Source: Chondrinema litorale (GTDB taxonomy: Bacteria > Bacteroidota > Bacteroidia > Cytophagales > Flammeovirgaceae). Taken from it: a stretch of DNA of 64,000 nt. The notes below the pieces were generated by a model. That model did no database searches and had not been told where the DNA came from. It saw only the letters and a list, made by a program, of their open reading frames with translations. This document shows, piece after piece, positions 6,700 through 17,800 of this stretch (position 1 is its first letter; each line of letters opens with the position of its first letter). The DNA lies in contig NZ_CP111043.1 of NCBI RefSeq assembly GCF_026250525.1, forward strand, positions 186,001 through 250,000, given 5' to 3'. Made by a program: the position numbers and the translations under genes.

Positions 6700-9108
6700 A
6701 TGAATGCATTTAACCCTGAGCTACAAACTAAATGTTATCACTGTGGTGATGACTGTGGTAAACACCCAATTACTGCACACGATAAGCTTTTTTGCTGTGA
6801 AGGTTGTAAAACTGTGTATGAGATTTTACAAGAAAGTAATCTGTGCAACTATTATCAGATTGAAAAAACTCCCGGTTTAAAAAACAAGAAAAGCACCACT
6901 CAGAAATATGCATTTCTGGATATTGAATCTATTAGAGATGAATATATCCATTTCTCCAACAATCAAATTACTGGTATTTCATTCTTTATTCCTGCCATAC
7001 ATTGTAGCTCATGTATATGGTTACTGGAAAACCTAAATAAATTGCACGATGCTGTTTTACGCGTAATTGTCGATTTCCCCAAAAAAGAAGTAACCATCAC
7101 TTTTAAAGAAGATCAAATCAGTTTAAGGCAGCTTGCTGAACTGCTTGAACAAATAGGTTATCCTCCACAAATAGATTCATCTCCAAAAAAAAACGAACGT
7201 AAAAAAGGACTTCCAAAAAGCTTTTACTTTAAGCTCGGTATCGCTGGCTTTTGCTTTGGCAATATTATGCTGCTAAGTATTCCAGAGTATTTGGGTATGG
7301 GAGCCGAATCAGACACAGAGTTTGTAAAATTCTTTAGTAGGTTAAACTTGCTACTTTCTTTACCTGTATTCTTTTATAGTAGTACTGAATATTTAATTTC
7401 GGCATGGAAAGGTCTTAAGCAAAAATTCATCAATATGGATGTGCCTATATCTTTAGGTATCATCACGCTATTTACTAGAAGTGCTTACGAAATTATTACA
7501 TCCACAGGAGCCGGTTATATGGACTCTTTGGCTGGGCTGGTATTTTTCTTATTAGTAGGTAAATGGTATCAACAAAAAACCTATGCTGCACTTTCTTTTG
7601 ATAGAGATTATGCTTCTTATTTCCCAGTAAGTGTTACCATTGTTAAAGCAGGAAATGTGCATGAAAACATCTTGCTTAAAGATTTACAACCTGGAGATCG
7701 AGCATTAATTAGAAATCAAGAACTTATTCCGGCAGATGCTATTTTGTTAAAAGGAAATGCACAGATAGATTATAGTTTTGTAACAGGTGAGTCTGATCCT
7801 GTAGAGAAAAAATCTGGAGATATATTATATGCAGGTGGCCGACAAAGCGGACAAGCCATCGAGATTGAGATTAAAAAACAAGTTGAAAATAGTTACCTCA
7901 CTAAACTGTGGAATCAAGAAATATTTAAGAAAGAAAAAGAAACTGGTTTAACTGTATTAGCAGATAATGTGGGTAAGTACTTTACTTTTTTTATTATCTT
8001 ATTAAGTATAGGCACTGGTGCTTTTTGGTATGTTTATCAGCCAGAAATGGTTGCTATTATCGTAACTTCAGTATTGATAGTTGCTTGCCCTTGTGCACTG
8101 GCTTTAACCATTCCATTTACTTTTGGAAATTCTACTCGCATTTTAGGCAAAAAAGGTATTTACCTTAAGAACACAAATACTATTGAAACTCTCTCAAAAG
8201 TTGATACGATCTTATTTGATAAAACCGGAACACTTACAGTGCTAGATGCTGGTAAAATACGGTATTTTGGAAAACCCTTAACAAATGAATATAAGAGTAT
8301 AATTAAAAGTATCACAGCACATTCAACTCACCCATTAAGTGCCAACTTAAACCAGTATTTAACAGAGGTAAGCCAATTAACAAATTTTGATACTTATCAA
8401 GAAGAATCTGGAAAAGGAATACAAGCAACTTTAGCTAATAATACATTTAAGTTAGGTAGCGGTTTATATACAAAAGCAGTAGTCGAAAACATCAACCAAA
8501 ACACCAGAGTATATTTTGCCGAAAATGATGAGATGATCGGCTATTTTGAGTTTGGCAACTTATATAGAAAAGGCTTTGAAAATGTAATGGATGACCTTGC
8601 AGAAAGGTATGAATTGCATTTGTTGTCTGGTGATAACTCAAATGAGAAAAAGAATTTAGAACAATTCTTTGGCAGTGTAGATCATATGCATTTTAATCAG
8701 TCTCCACAAAACAAGTTGGATTATGTAAAGCAATTGCAGCAAAAAGGCAAAAAAGTTTTAATGGTAGGTGATGGCTTAAACGATGCTGGTGCTTTAAGAC
8801 AAAGTGATGCTGGCATCTCTATTTCCGACGACATTTATCACTTCTCTCCTGCTTGCGATGCCATAATGGATGCGGATGCTTTTAACCAATTAAGTAAGAT
8901 TATCAAATACACAAAATCATCTTACAATGTAGTTATTTTAGGCTTCATTCTATCATTCTTATATAATATAATAGGCTTGAGCTTTGCCATGACAGGCCTC
9001 TTAACACCACTAGTTTCGGCGATTCTAATGCCATTGAGTTCGGCTACTGTAGTAATATTTGCTACCGCAGCCACTTACTTAAAAGGGAAGCAAACTTTTA
9101 ATAATTAA
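6700..9108 (+). CDS. ccoI: CcoI/FixI-type copper-translocating P1B ATPase
   Basis: This is an 802-residue heavy-metal P-type ATPase. The N-terminus holds a Cys-rich metal-binding domain (Cys12, 15, 19, 32, 33, 36) of the type found in CcoI/FixI rather than CopA, then an HMA domain with HCSSC at 101-105. The core shows the actuator TGES, the CPC transport motif (463-465), phosphorylation site DKTGT from Asp507, and GDGLND near 690. Eight membrane helices fit the family. CcoI pumps copper to the periplasm for assembly of cbb3-type cytochrome oxidase. No ccoN, ccoO, ccoP or ccoS gene is next to it here, so the substrate pathway is inferred from the domain layout alone. Confidence 0.88.
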   Translation: MNAFNPELQTKCYHCGDDCGKHPITAHDKLFCCEGCKTVYEILQESNLCNYYQIEKTPGLKNKKSTTQKYAFLDIESIRDEYIHFSNNQITGISFFIPAIHCSSCIWLLENLNKLHDAVLRVIVDFPKKEVTITFKEDQISLRQLAELLEQIGYPPQIDSSPKKNERKKGLPKSFYFKLGIAGFCFGNIMLLSIPEYLGMGAESDTEFVKFFSRLNLLLSLPVFFYSSTEYLISAWKGLKQKFINMDVPISLGIITLFTRSAYEIITSTGAGYMDSLAGLVFFLLVGKWYQQKTYAALSFDRDYASYFPVSVTIVKAGNVHENILLKDLQPGDRALIRNQELIPADAILLKGNAQIDYSFVTGESDPVEKKSGDILYAGGRQSGQAIEIEIKKQVENSYLTKLWNQEIFKKEKETGLTVLADNVGKYFTFFIILLSIGTGAFWYVYQPEMVAIIVTSVLIVACPCALALTIPFTFGNSTRILGKKGIYLKNTNTIETLSKVDTILFDKTGTLTVLDAGKIRYFGKPLTNEYKSIIKSITAHSTHPLSANLNQYLTEVSQLTNFDTYQEESGKGIQATLANNTFKLGSGLYTKAVVENINQNTRVYFAENDEMIGYFEFGNLYRKGFENVMDDLAERYELHLLSGDNSNEKKNLEQFFGSVDHMHFNQSPQNKLDYVKQLQQKGKKVLMVGDGLNDAGALRQSDAGISISDDIYHFSPACDAIMDADAFNQLSKIIKYTKSSYNVVILGFILSFLYNIIGLSFAMTGLLTPLVSAILMPLSSATVVIFATAATYLKGKQTFNN

Positions 9109-9114
9109 GTATGC

Positions 9115-10314
9115 TTACTTTAACTCAATATCTAGCCACACCAATCGGTGATCTGAACTCGCATTATTGTCTGTGAGATAACTAAGTTTTTTCCCATTTT
9201 CTGGCCAGAAAATGCCTGATTTTTTTACATTGATATTTGCAGAAGGGATTAAATAATCAACTCTTAAACCCCAATCTGAAGTATCGTATTTAGGGTCACT
9301 TATTTGAGCTTTTAGTTGCTCATTATCAGATTTCTTGGTATTTGCTACTCCGCCTTTCGATTTGGGTATTTTGCTACCTTCAATTACAGCAGCATTTACT
9401 TTTTTATCTTCTAAAAGCTTTCTTATTGCATGGTCATAAGTGTCACCATCATTAGGGTCTGCATTCATATCACCACCTATCACAAAATAAGCTCCTGACT
9501 CTAAACCTCCCTTTACTCCTTTATCATCATATAAATAAGCTGCATTATTGATATAATCTGTAATAAGTCGGATTTCATCATGATTTCTCTTACCGTTTTT
9601 ATCTTCTGCTGCATCAAAAACTGGTGGAGTTGGATGTGCTACTATTACGTGTAAGGTCTCACCTTCAACTTTAATTGGAAAATCGACATGGTTTTTAGAA
9701 GAAAGTCTAAAAACATTTAATGCTGTATTACTATAATAAGATTCATTAGTTTCTGGATTTATAGGGAGATTAGCATCTGGCATATCTTTCCATAAAAATT
9801 TCTGAAAAGTACGAATATTTTGAATTTCTATTGGGTACTTAGACAAAATTGCAAAACCATATTGACCAGGAAATACACCAAAGCCAAAAGCATCACCCCC
9901 ACCTTCTATTTTGCCATCATTATCAAAATCTTCACCTGATGGAAAACCTGTATTAGTTTCAGGTATATAAAAATATGGATAATCTATTGGCTCAGTACCA
10001 TTTTGACTTTTTGCTAAATACTTTTCTTCAAATAACTTTAAAGATCTTCCTTCTACATCGTAATCGAACTCTTGTAAGATCAAAATATCTGGTCTTATTC
10101 TTTGTATTATTTCTGCAACATTTTCAATCTGCTCAGATTTTTCATCTGCCAATAAATCTTGTAAAAGCTCTCCTTGTTTTGTACGGTTTAGATAAGCATT
10201 AAAAGTAGCTATTCGAATAGTTTGTGCATTGGCAAAATTAATACTTAAAACCAGCAATACACAATAAAAAAGAGCTCCAAGGCAACTTAATTTCATGTTA
10301 TTCTTTATTCCCAA
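9115..10314 (-). CDS. secreted endonuclease/exonuclease/phosphatase-fold enzyme
   Basis: The 399-residue protein has a signal peptide; the more likely start is Met7 (position 10296), which gives MKLSCLGALFYCVLLVLS...ANAQ. The mature part has the DNase I-like fold motifs in order: ATFNAYLNR near the N-terminus, ILILQEFDYD with the metal-binding Glu, GGDMNADP, and SDHRLVWLDI with the catalytic Asp-His at the end. Such exported enzymes hydrolyse phosphodiesters in nucleic acids or phosphate esters; the substrate is open. It converges on the copper ATPase with only 6 bp between the stops. Confidence 0.87.
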   Translation of the reverse strand: MGIKNNMKLSCLGALFYCVLLVLSINFANAQTIRIATFNAYLNRTKQGELLQDLLADEKSEQIENVAEIIQRIRPDILILQEFDYDVEGRSLKLFEEKYLAKSQNGTEPIDYPYFYIPETNTGFPSGEDFDNDGKIEGGGDAFGFGVFPGQYGFAILSKYPIEIQNIRTFQKFLWKDMPDANLPINPETNESYYSNTALNVFRLSSKNHVDFPIKVEGETLHVIVAHPTPPVFDAAEDKNGKRNHDEIRLITDYINNAAYLYDDKGVKGGLESGAYFVIGGDMNADPNDGDTYDHAIRKLLEDKKVNAAVIEGSKIPKSKGGVANTKKSDNEQLKAQISDPKYDTSDWGLRVDYLIPSANINVKKSGIFWPENGKKLSYLTDNNASSDHRLVWLDIELK

Positions 10315-10418
10315 ATTTTTTATATTAATAAATGTAAATAGAATTTTTTATGAAATGATATTTGCAAACTTAGACATCATAAATCTAGGTATCTAACACA
10401 AACAAACAATTCCAATTT

Positions 10419-10568
10419 ATGAATGCACAATCTACCAACAGAGAAAGACTAATGAAAGAATACTTTCAGTTAAGTTCTACCATTTTTGCATCCAGTTCTC
10501 CTAAGGAAATTAAAGAGATTAAAATCAGGCTCTGGGAAATGCGTAAAATGATGAATTTCAAAAAATAG
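10419..10568 (+). CDS. small hypothetical protein, 49 aa
   Basis: An ATG-initiated frame of 49 codons begins MNAQSTNRERLMKEYF and ends in MRKMMNFKK. The product is basic and helical, with no signal peptide. It is divergent from the endonuclease-fold gene and convergent with the T9SS cargo gene, whose stop is 11 bp away. It is too short to judge from codon statistics and no family is recognised. It could be a real small protein or chance. Confidence 0.45.
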   Translation: MNAQSTNRERLMKEYFQLSSTIFASSSPKEIKEIKIRLWEMRKMMNFKK

Positions 10569-10579
10569 TGCATTACCTA

Positions 10580-12511
10580 CTATCTAATGAGCATAAAGAG
10601 ACCCTTTTGTTCTGTTTCATTCCCAATTAAATCTTTGGCTTTAACCACATAAGAATATGGCCCGGCTGGAGCTTCTTTTCCATTGATAGTTCCATCCCAG
10701 CCATTTTCGAGTGAATTACTTGAAAATATCAACTCTCCCCATCTCGTAAAAACCGATAATTGATAATCGGTAATTAATTGCCCCCTCAGATAAAAAGTAT
10801 CATTTAAACCATCATTATTAGGAGTAAACGCCTCAGGTGCTTCAAGCACCAACTCATCAATAAATACGATTGTATTGGAATAAGAAATTTGCGAATTATC
10901 GTGGTCAGCTACCACTTTAATTCTGTAACTAATTATTGTACTTTCGTCTGGGTCATTAAAATCAGAATAGGATAATACATTTCTTGCCAAGCCGTCTACT
11001 TCTTCTAATATATTACCTTGCTCATCCATAATTTCTACAGTGTAAGAAAAACCGAATGGGAAACCCTCAAAACTTGTCCAAGAAAGCTCATTGGAATCAT
11101 CTACTTTCTCACCTGACAATAAAACAGTGCAAACCGCTAAACTATCTGAAGAAGCATTATCGCAAAAATCTGTAGCAAAAATTCTATAGCAATACTGATT
11201 GGCATTTACATTAACTGTTGTATCTGTAAAGGAAGTAAAATCTATATCTTCAAAAGGCAACTTCTCAAAGTCACCTCCATTTTCAGCACGATAAATCTCT
11301 AATGTTTGGATTCTCTTCTCATCAGCAAACAAATAACTGAGTGCTATATTCTCACCTTCAACAGAGGCATTTAATTCAGTGAGTTCAGGAATATCAAAAG
11401 CTGATTGAGCTGTAACACATTGCTCAGAACTTTGGGTTATAACACCACTACTATAAACCACTTCTATATAGTAGCAATAATCTACATTACAAGTTACATC
11501 TGAGTGTGTAAATTCATTTTGGTTGGTATTTGTAATTTCCTCAGTGAGCACATTATCAACATACACATTCACTTTTTCAAAATTTGCACTTACAGGTAAG
11601 TTGGGCCAAATTACTACATTTTCACCCTTCCCTGCAGTTACTTCAATATCAACAACACAGACATCATCAGAGACTACTTCAGTATTATTACATTCATCTC
11701 TTGTTATAATTCGATAACAGTAAGCATCACTTTTAACATCTCTACCCGGCAATTGCGTGCTATTAAAATCAGGATTTAATTCCATTAGATCAAAAAAATT
11801 GTTACCTCCAACATTCTCCTGTAAAACATATGTCACGTTATCTGGTAGTTCGTAACTTAACTCAATAGTATCTTCAGATACCACTACAGCACCTTGAATT
11901 ATACCCGGATTAATAGTAAGCTGAGGGGTAAAACTCTGGGTTCGTTCTCCGCAAAAATCGTTTCCACCATCAGTAAAGCCTCCTTTTACTATAATATCTT
12001 GAGCAGTTCCGTCTGCATATGTATGCGTTACCAATTTATTACCTGATACTGTTTCTGTAGTTCCGTCTCCAAAATCAATTACATAAAAATCGTAATAGAC
12101 ATCAGTAATATTGATTTTAGCAGTAAAGCCAGAACAAGGCACGACTTCAAATTGCGGAACTTCTGGTTCAAGCACCTCAATAAAAGATTCTTTCTTTTCT
12201 TCAGTAGCAGAATTATTACCTATCTGAATAATTTGATATATCGAATAAATACCGGGTTCGGTATATGTATGTGTATTAGCATCTCCAAATGTTAAATCGG
12301 TTTCACTTCCATCAAAGTCGTATTTAATTTTCACATCCGTTCCTGTAACATTTGAAGATAATGTTACGGTTAGTGGAGCACAACCTTTAGTTACATCAGC
12401 TTCAAACTGTGCATATGTTTTTGTTAGGCAAAAAAGACTGATTGAAACAAAAAATATAATTCTAATTATTCTCAAACTCAAAAAATTTAAAGACACTTTC
12501 CTATTAAACAA
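10580..12511 (-). CDS. T9SS type B sorted PKD-domain surface protein
   Basis: The protein has 643 residues. After a signal peptide ending ...CLTKTYAQ comes a PKD-like domain (about 36-110; CAPLTVTLSSNVTG, YDFDGSE, HTYTEPGIYSI), several fibronectin-III-like stretches, and a C-terminal gliding-motility-associated (CHU_C, type B) sorting domain starting EAFTPNNDGLNDTF and containing FTRWGELIFSS and NGWDGT. This C-terminal domain directs export through the type IX system, whose SprA subunit is encoded 2.4 kb away. The likely fate is secretion or attachment to the cell surface, perhaps as an adhesin. No catalytic domain is visible. Confidence 0.92.
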   Translation of the reverse strand: MFNRKVSLNFLSLRIIRIIFFVSISLFCLTKTYAQFEADVTKGCAPLTVTLSSNVTGTDVKIKYDFDGSETDLTFGDANTHTYTEPGIYSIYQIIQIGNNSATEEKKESFIEVLEPEVPQFEVVPCSGFTAKINITDVYYDFYVIDFGDGTTETVSGNKLVTHTYADGTAQDIIVKGGFTDGGNDFCGERTQSFTPQLTINPGIIQGAVVVSEDTIELSYELPDNVTYVLQENVGGNNFFDLMELNPDFNSTQLPGRDVKSDAYCYRIITRDECNNTEVVSDDVCVVDIEVTAGKGENVVIWPNLPVSANFEKVNVYVDNVLTEEITNTNQNEFTHSDVTCNVDYCYYIEVVYSSGVITQSSEQCVTAQSAFDIPELTELNASVEGENIALSYLFADEKRIQTLEIYRAENGGDFEKLPFEDIDFTSFTDTTVNVNANQYCYRIFATDFCDNASSDSLAVCTVLLSGEKVDDSNELSWTSFEGFPFGFSYTVEIMDEQGNILEEVDGLARNVLSYSDFNDPDESTIISYRIKVVADHDNSQISYSNTIVFIDELVLEAPEAFTPNNDGLNDTFYLRGQLITDYQLSVFTRWGELIFSSNSLENGWDGTINGKEAPAGPYSYVVKAKDLIGNETEQKGLFMLIR

Positions 12512-12834
12512 TCTCTACTATTATAGATTCCCACAACCTGATAAACAGCATTATTTACAATTATAACTGCTAATTTTAATGCCAGAAATAAACCTCTAAA
12601 GTGTTAAACTTTATTAAAATGAAGAAGTTAAGCTAAAAAATACTGTATCTATTTCGATAAAAAGTATTTAAGAGATTAGTAGCTATTTAAAATAACTGAT
12701 ATTTAAAACATCTATGATTTAATCCAATTAAATTTCATCTTATAAATAAGCTAAGAATCAATTCTATCTGCTTTTAATTCAAAAAACCTTACTTTTAAAT
12801 ACGGAATTAAAACACTGAAAATAAAACAATAAAT
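12512..12834. other. divergent intergenic region, no gene seen
   Basis: This AT-rich region separates divergent genes (T9SS cargo and DUF4837 lipoprotein) and must carry both promoters. I found no hairpin or coding frame worth naming. Confidence 0.5.
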
Positions 12835-13920
12835 ATGCATCAGTCAATCAGAGCTTTAAAAATATTTTACTATATAATACCATTCCTTTTTTTATCAGTT
12901 TTAATCGAGAGTTGTAGCCCAAAATCTGATAAAGAACTAGGCCTTTTAAAATCAGCCAAAGGTGATGCTTATGAGCTTATATTAGTAATGGACACAGTGA
13001 AGTGGAAAGGCGAATTAGGAGACGCAGTTAAAGATATTTTTATGGAAGACATAAAAGGTCTACCTCAGCCAGAACCCATGTTTACTGTAAGACATATTAA
13101 TCCTGTTGCTTTTAATGGCTTTTTAAGAGAACACAAAAACATAGTTATTGTAACTACCTTTGATGAAAAGACTGCTGGCTCACAAAAATTGAAAGAATTT
13201 TTCACACCTGAGAGTATTAAAAAAGTAAGAGCAGATGATGAGCTTTTTATGCTTAGACAAACAGATGAGTTTGCTAAAGGTCAGGTAGTGTTGAGTCTTT
13301 TTAGCAAAGACGAAGCTACACTTATTAAACATCTTAAAGAAAGCAAAATTCGCATTCAAGATATAATGGTGGAGACAGAAAGGAGAAGAATGGAAGCGTC
13401 TTTATTTAAAGCTAGAAAAAAGGAGCTTGAAGCAGCCCTTAAAAAGAGTAGCGACATTGAATTAATGATTCCTGAGGGATATAAACTAGCAAAAGAAGAA
13501 CAGAACTTTGTATGGTTGCGATACCCTGAATATGATCTTGATAAAAACATCCTTATTTATTATAAAGATTATCAATCTCAAAACGAATTTAATGAAGACA
13601 GCATAATGTTGTGGAGAGAGCAGATTATGAGCAAGTATACCAGAGACCCTGAGAATCCGGATGTATATGTTACAATACAAAAAATTGCACCTGTTAACCA
13701 AAGAAAAATTACTGTTTCTGGAAAATACGCAGTTGAAACCAGAGGCTTGTGGAGGTTAAAAGATAGATATAGAGGTGGCCCGTTCTTAAGCTATGTTTTT
13801 GCTGACGAAGAAAGTGGCAGAATATATTATGTTGAAGGTTTTGCCTATGCACCTGGAGGTTCTAAAAGAAAACACATTAGAGAATTAGAAGTAATTTTAA
13901 AGAAATTTGTTAGTCAATAA
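12835..13920 (+). CDS. DUF4837 family lipoprotein
   Basis: The 361-residue protein begins with a signal peptide and lipobox ending LIESC (Cys27). The following segment, with AKGDAYELILVMDTVKWKG, matches the DUF4837 family that is widespread in Bacteroidota and has no known function. A charged helical stretch (about 180-205) lies mid-protein. A terminator follows, so it is likely a single-gene transcript. The mature protein should sit in the inner or outer membrane, facing the periplasm. Confidence 0.85.
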   Translation: MHQSIRALKIFYYIIPFLFLSVLIESCSPKSDKELGLLKSAKGDAYELILVMDTVKWKGELGDAVKDIFMEDIKGLPQPEPMFTVRHINPVAFNGFLREHKNIVIVTTFDEKTAGSQKLKEFFTPESIKKVRADDELFMLRQTDEFAKGQVVLSLFSKDEATLIKHLKESKIRIQDIMVETERRRMEASLFKARKKELEAALKKSSDIELMIPEGYKLAKEEQNFVWLRYPEYDLDKNILIYYKDYQSQNEFNEDSIMLWREQIMSKYTRDPENPDVYVTIQKIAPVNQRKITVSGKYAVETRGLWRLKDRYRGGPFLSYVFADEESGRIYYVEGFAYAPGGSKRKHIRELEVILKKFVSQ

Positions 13921-13941
13921 CATTTATTCTTCTAATTTTAG

Positions 13942-13978
13942 AAAAAAGGGATTCAATTATAGATGAATCCCTTTTTTT
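13942..13978 (+). terminator. rho-independent terminator after the DUF4837 gene
   Basis: A 14-bp stem (AAAAAAGGGATTCA with TGAATCCCTTTTTT) with an 8-nt loop and trailing T run lies 21 bp after the stop. Flanking A and T runs would allow it to work in both directions. Confidence 0.85.
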
Positions 13979-14172
13979 TAGCATTAGACATAAAATAAAT
14001 TGTATCTATTTTAAAAATTATTGTAAAATTTTTAGCTTTGAATGAATTATTTTATTCAAGACAATTTAATTATCTACAGTAATATAATCCAAAAGTCTCT
14101 TATAATTAACTAACTGCTTATTGGTTATATAAATAAGCACATTTTTTTTGTGACGAGGGTGTAATTCTATTT

Positions 14173-14775
14173 ATGTATTATTTTATTAGCGGAAAGTTAG
14201 TTGAAAAAGACCCCACCTATGTGGTAATTGAAACTGGAGGTATTGGTTATGAAATAAAAATATCTCTAAATACTTTTTCTCATATAAAAAATATTGATGC
14301 TTGTAAGCTTTACACATATTTTTATGTAAAAGAAGATATGCAGGCTCTCTATGGTTTTTTTGAACTCGAGGAAAAAATACTTTTTACAAAATTGATTAGC
14401 ATCTCAGGAATTGGACCTTCTACAGGTTTAATGTTATTTTCATCTTTAAGTACTTCTGAAATAAAAGAAGCAATACTTAGCGGAAATGTGAAAGTAATAC
14501 AATCTGTAAAAGGCATAGGAGCCAAAACTGCCCAAAGAGTTATTCTTGAACTTAAAGATAAAATAGGCAAAGAAATTGGCACTACTGGAGTTAGCCAGTC
14601 TGTAATTGCTGCTGCAACAACAGAAAGCAATACAAAAAATGAGGCTTTGGCTGCTTTAATCTCACTGGGAATTACAAAATCTGTAGCAGAGAAAAACATT
14701 TCCCAGATAATAAAAAAGTATGGCAACGAGTTATCGTTGGAGGAACTCATTAAACTTGCGCTCAAAAATAATTAA
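14173..14775 (+). CDS. ruvA: Holliday junction branch migration protein RuvA
   Basis: The 200 residues match the RuvA length. The N-terminal OB-fold starts MYYFISGKLVEKDPTYVVIETGGIGYEI; the two helix-hairpin-helix motifs follow (LISISGIGPSTGLMLFSSL and IQSVKGIGAKTAQRVILELKDKIG), then a linker and the C-terminal RuvB-interacting domain (ALISLGITKSVAEKNI). RuvA binds Holliday junctions and loads the RuvB motor. In many Bacteroidota ruvA lies directly upstream of sprA, as here (115 bp apart). Confidence 0.98.
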   Translation: MYYFISGKLVEKDPTYVVIETGGIGYEIKISLNTFSHIKNIDACKLYTYFYVKEDMQALYGFFELEEKILFTKLISISGIGPSTGLMLFSSLSTSEIKEAILSGNVKVIQSVKGIGAKTAQRVILELKDKIGKEIGTTGVSQSVIAAATTESNTKNEALAALISLGITKSVAEKNISQIIKKYGNELSLEELIKLALKNN

Positions 14776-14890
14776 TAATATATGAAGTGAATTTACCAAT
14801 CTGATTTATTCTCATTTTTTGATTTTAGCACAAAGTATAAGGACTAGCGTCTAATTATTTTTTTTTCATCTGACAAATAGGATAATTATT

Positions 14891-17800
14891 TTGCTGAGCG
14901 TAAGGAAACTATTTTTCTGTCTATCAGTTTTCAATTTTGCTGTATGCATCTCTGTTGAAGCACAAGACGAAAACAACAAAGATTCAGTTATTGTTAATCC
15001 CGATAATCTTCCTTCGTATAGAAGAGATAGATATGGAGACCCATTTTCTGAATATAGAAGTACATCTCCCCTTTTATTAAGTAATCCATCTAGTATTAAC
15101 CTAGATATATCGCTTGATACTACAGGGAATTTTTATAACATTTCTGAAAAGTTTGGTCCGTACGATTACCGTACCGAGTCGAAGATTCCTTACAATATGT
15201 ACCGGGAATATAAAGAACGGCAATTGGTAAAAGATTACTGGAAAACTATTTCTAGTTCTAAAGACGGCGATGATGAGATTACAGGTGAAGGCTTGGCTAT
15301 TCCACCTATTCAGTTAGGTAGATTTGCTCAGAGGCTTTTTGGTGGAGATCAAATTACTATACAGCCAAATGGTTCTGTAGTTTTAGATTTTGGTGGTTTA
15401 TGGCAAAGAGTAGATAATCCATCATTACCTATTAGGCAACAGCGTAATGGAGGCTTCAACTTTGACCAACAAATCAGCATGGCTTTATCGGGTAAAATCG
15501 GTGAAAAGCTATCTGTAAATGCCAATTTCGACACAAAAAATACATTTCAATTTGAACAACAATACAATATAAGTTATACAGCTTTTGAAGAAGACATTAT
15601 TCAAGAAGTACAATTGGGTAATGTAAGCTTCACATCAAACAATAGCTTAATTACTGGTGCACAAAACCTTTTTGGTATAACAACTAAAATGCGTTTTGGA
15701 AAACTTTGGTTAAACACAGTTATATCGAATCAAAGAGGTAGCACAGAAACCATTACAATCCAAAATGGAGCTCAATCTAAAGAGTTTGAAATTCGAGGAG
15801 ATCAATACGATGCCAATAGACACTTCTTCTTAGCGCAGTTTTTTAGAGATAATTACGAAAGGTCTCTCAATAGTTTACCAGCAATTACATCTGGTGTTAC
15901 TGTTACCCGTGTTGAAGTGTACGTAACTAATAGAAACAATACTACACAAACTTTAAGAAACATTGCTGGCTTTATGGACCTTGGAGAAGGTGATCCATAT
16001 AACACAAGTTTATCTGCTACTCCACTTCCATTAAATGCTGCAGGAAATGGCGCAAACAGTTTGTTTTCTACCATTAGCAATAATGCATCTGTTCGTGTTG
16101 CTGATAATGCCAGTTCCACTTTAGAAGGCTTAGGATTTAATAAAGGTGTTGATTTTGAATTACTTAGAAGCGCAAGAAAATTAACAGACTCTGAATTTAC
16201 ATTTAACTCTCAGTTAGGTTATATCTCCCTTTCTACAGCATTGAGAAATGATGAAATCATTGCAGTTGCTTATGAATATACGTATAATGGTCAGGTTTAT
16301 CAAGTTGGTGAGCTAACTGAAGATTACCAAAGTTATGATGATGATGATGTGATATACTTAAAAATGTTATCACCATCTACAATAAGAACAGACTTGCCTA
16401 TGTGGGATTTGATGATGAAAAATATTTATTCATTATCAACTACTCAACTTACGAAAGAGAACTTTCAGTTAAGAGCAATTTACAGAGATGATCAAACTGG
16501 TATAGACAATCCTAGTTTACACGAAGGAAGTGAGAATATTGTAAACGTACCATTGGTACAAGTTCTGGGTGTTGACCAATTAAACTCACAAAATGAACTA
16601 CAACCCGATGGGGTTTTTGACTATGTAGATGGAGTAACAGTCAATTCTGAAACAGGTAGAATTATTTTTACTACACTTGAACCTTTCGGTAGTAATTTAG
16701 AAACATATTTTGATGAAACCACTCAACTACAGCTAATCAATAAATATGTATTTGATGATTTATATGAAGGTACCCAATCTGATGCAGCATTAAATACAAC
16801 ATTAAATAAGTATTATTTAAAGGGATCATTTCAATCAGGTTCCTCCAATGAAATTATATTGCCAGGAATTAATATAGCTGAAAATTCTGTAGTAATACGA
16901 GCTGGAAATACGCTTTTAACCGAAGGAGTTGATTATACTGTTGACTACTCATTTGGTCGAGTTAAAATTCTAAATGAGGGAGTTCTAATTTCAGGCAAAG
17001 AAATTAAAATACAATATGAAAGAGCCGATCTTTTCTCTTTCCAACAAAAAAGCCTTTTAGGTTTAGAAGCTGAATATCATTTATCAGATGATATTAAATT
17101 CACTGGAACCTTCCTACACCTTAACGAACGCCCAACTATTTCTAGAGTAAATGTTGGTTCTGAGCCAACTAAAAATACCATGTGGGGTGTAGGTATAGAT
17201 TATAAATCTGAATCAAGATTACTTACCAGATTAGTAGATAAAATCCCTTTCTTAAGCACAAAAGAACAATCAAACGTTGCGCTGAAAGCAGAATTTGCAC
17301 ACATTATTCCTGGAGCACCTGGCTTATTAGTTGGAGATGAGGGAACATCCTATATTGATGACTTTGAACAAGCTGAAGTACCATATGATTTAACAAGTAG
17401 TCCACAAAGCTGGGCACTTGGCTCAACTCCTCAATTAATTCTAGATAAGTTTGGAGTTTCTGATAGTTTAGAATACAATTATAAAAGAGCCAAGTTAGCT
17501 TGGTATACTATTGATAATGCATTCTATTTTACGACAGGTACAAGAGGACGCCCAGAAAACATTGATGAAACTGAAATTGAGAATAACTATGTTCGTCTGA
17601 TTGATTATGCTGAAGTTTTTCAAAATAAACAACAAGGACAAGTAGCACAAAACCAAACTTCATTTGACTTAGCTTATTATCCTGATGAAAGAGGTCAGTA
17701 TAACTACAATTACGACCTCAACCCAGATGGTACTCTTAAAAACCCAGAAGAAAATTTTGGTGCCATAACAAGAGCAATCAGTCATGATACAGATTTTGAT

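Noticed and set aside
14349..14765. 138-codon open frame antisense to ruvA
   Set aside because: It lies fully inside ruvA, its translation is Ser/Ile/Val-rich shadow sequence without any motif, and RuvA is certain.
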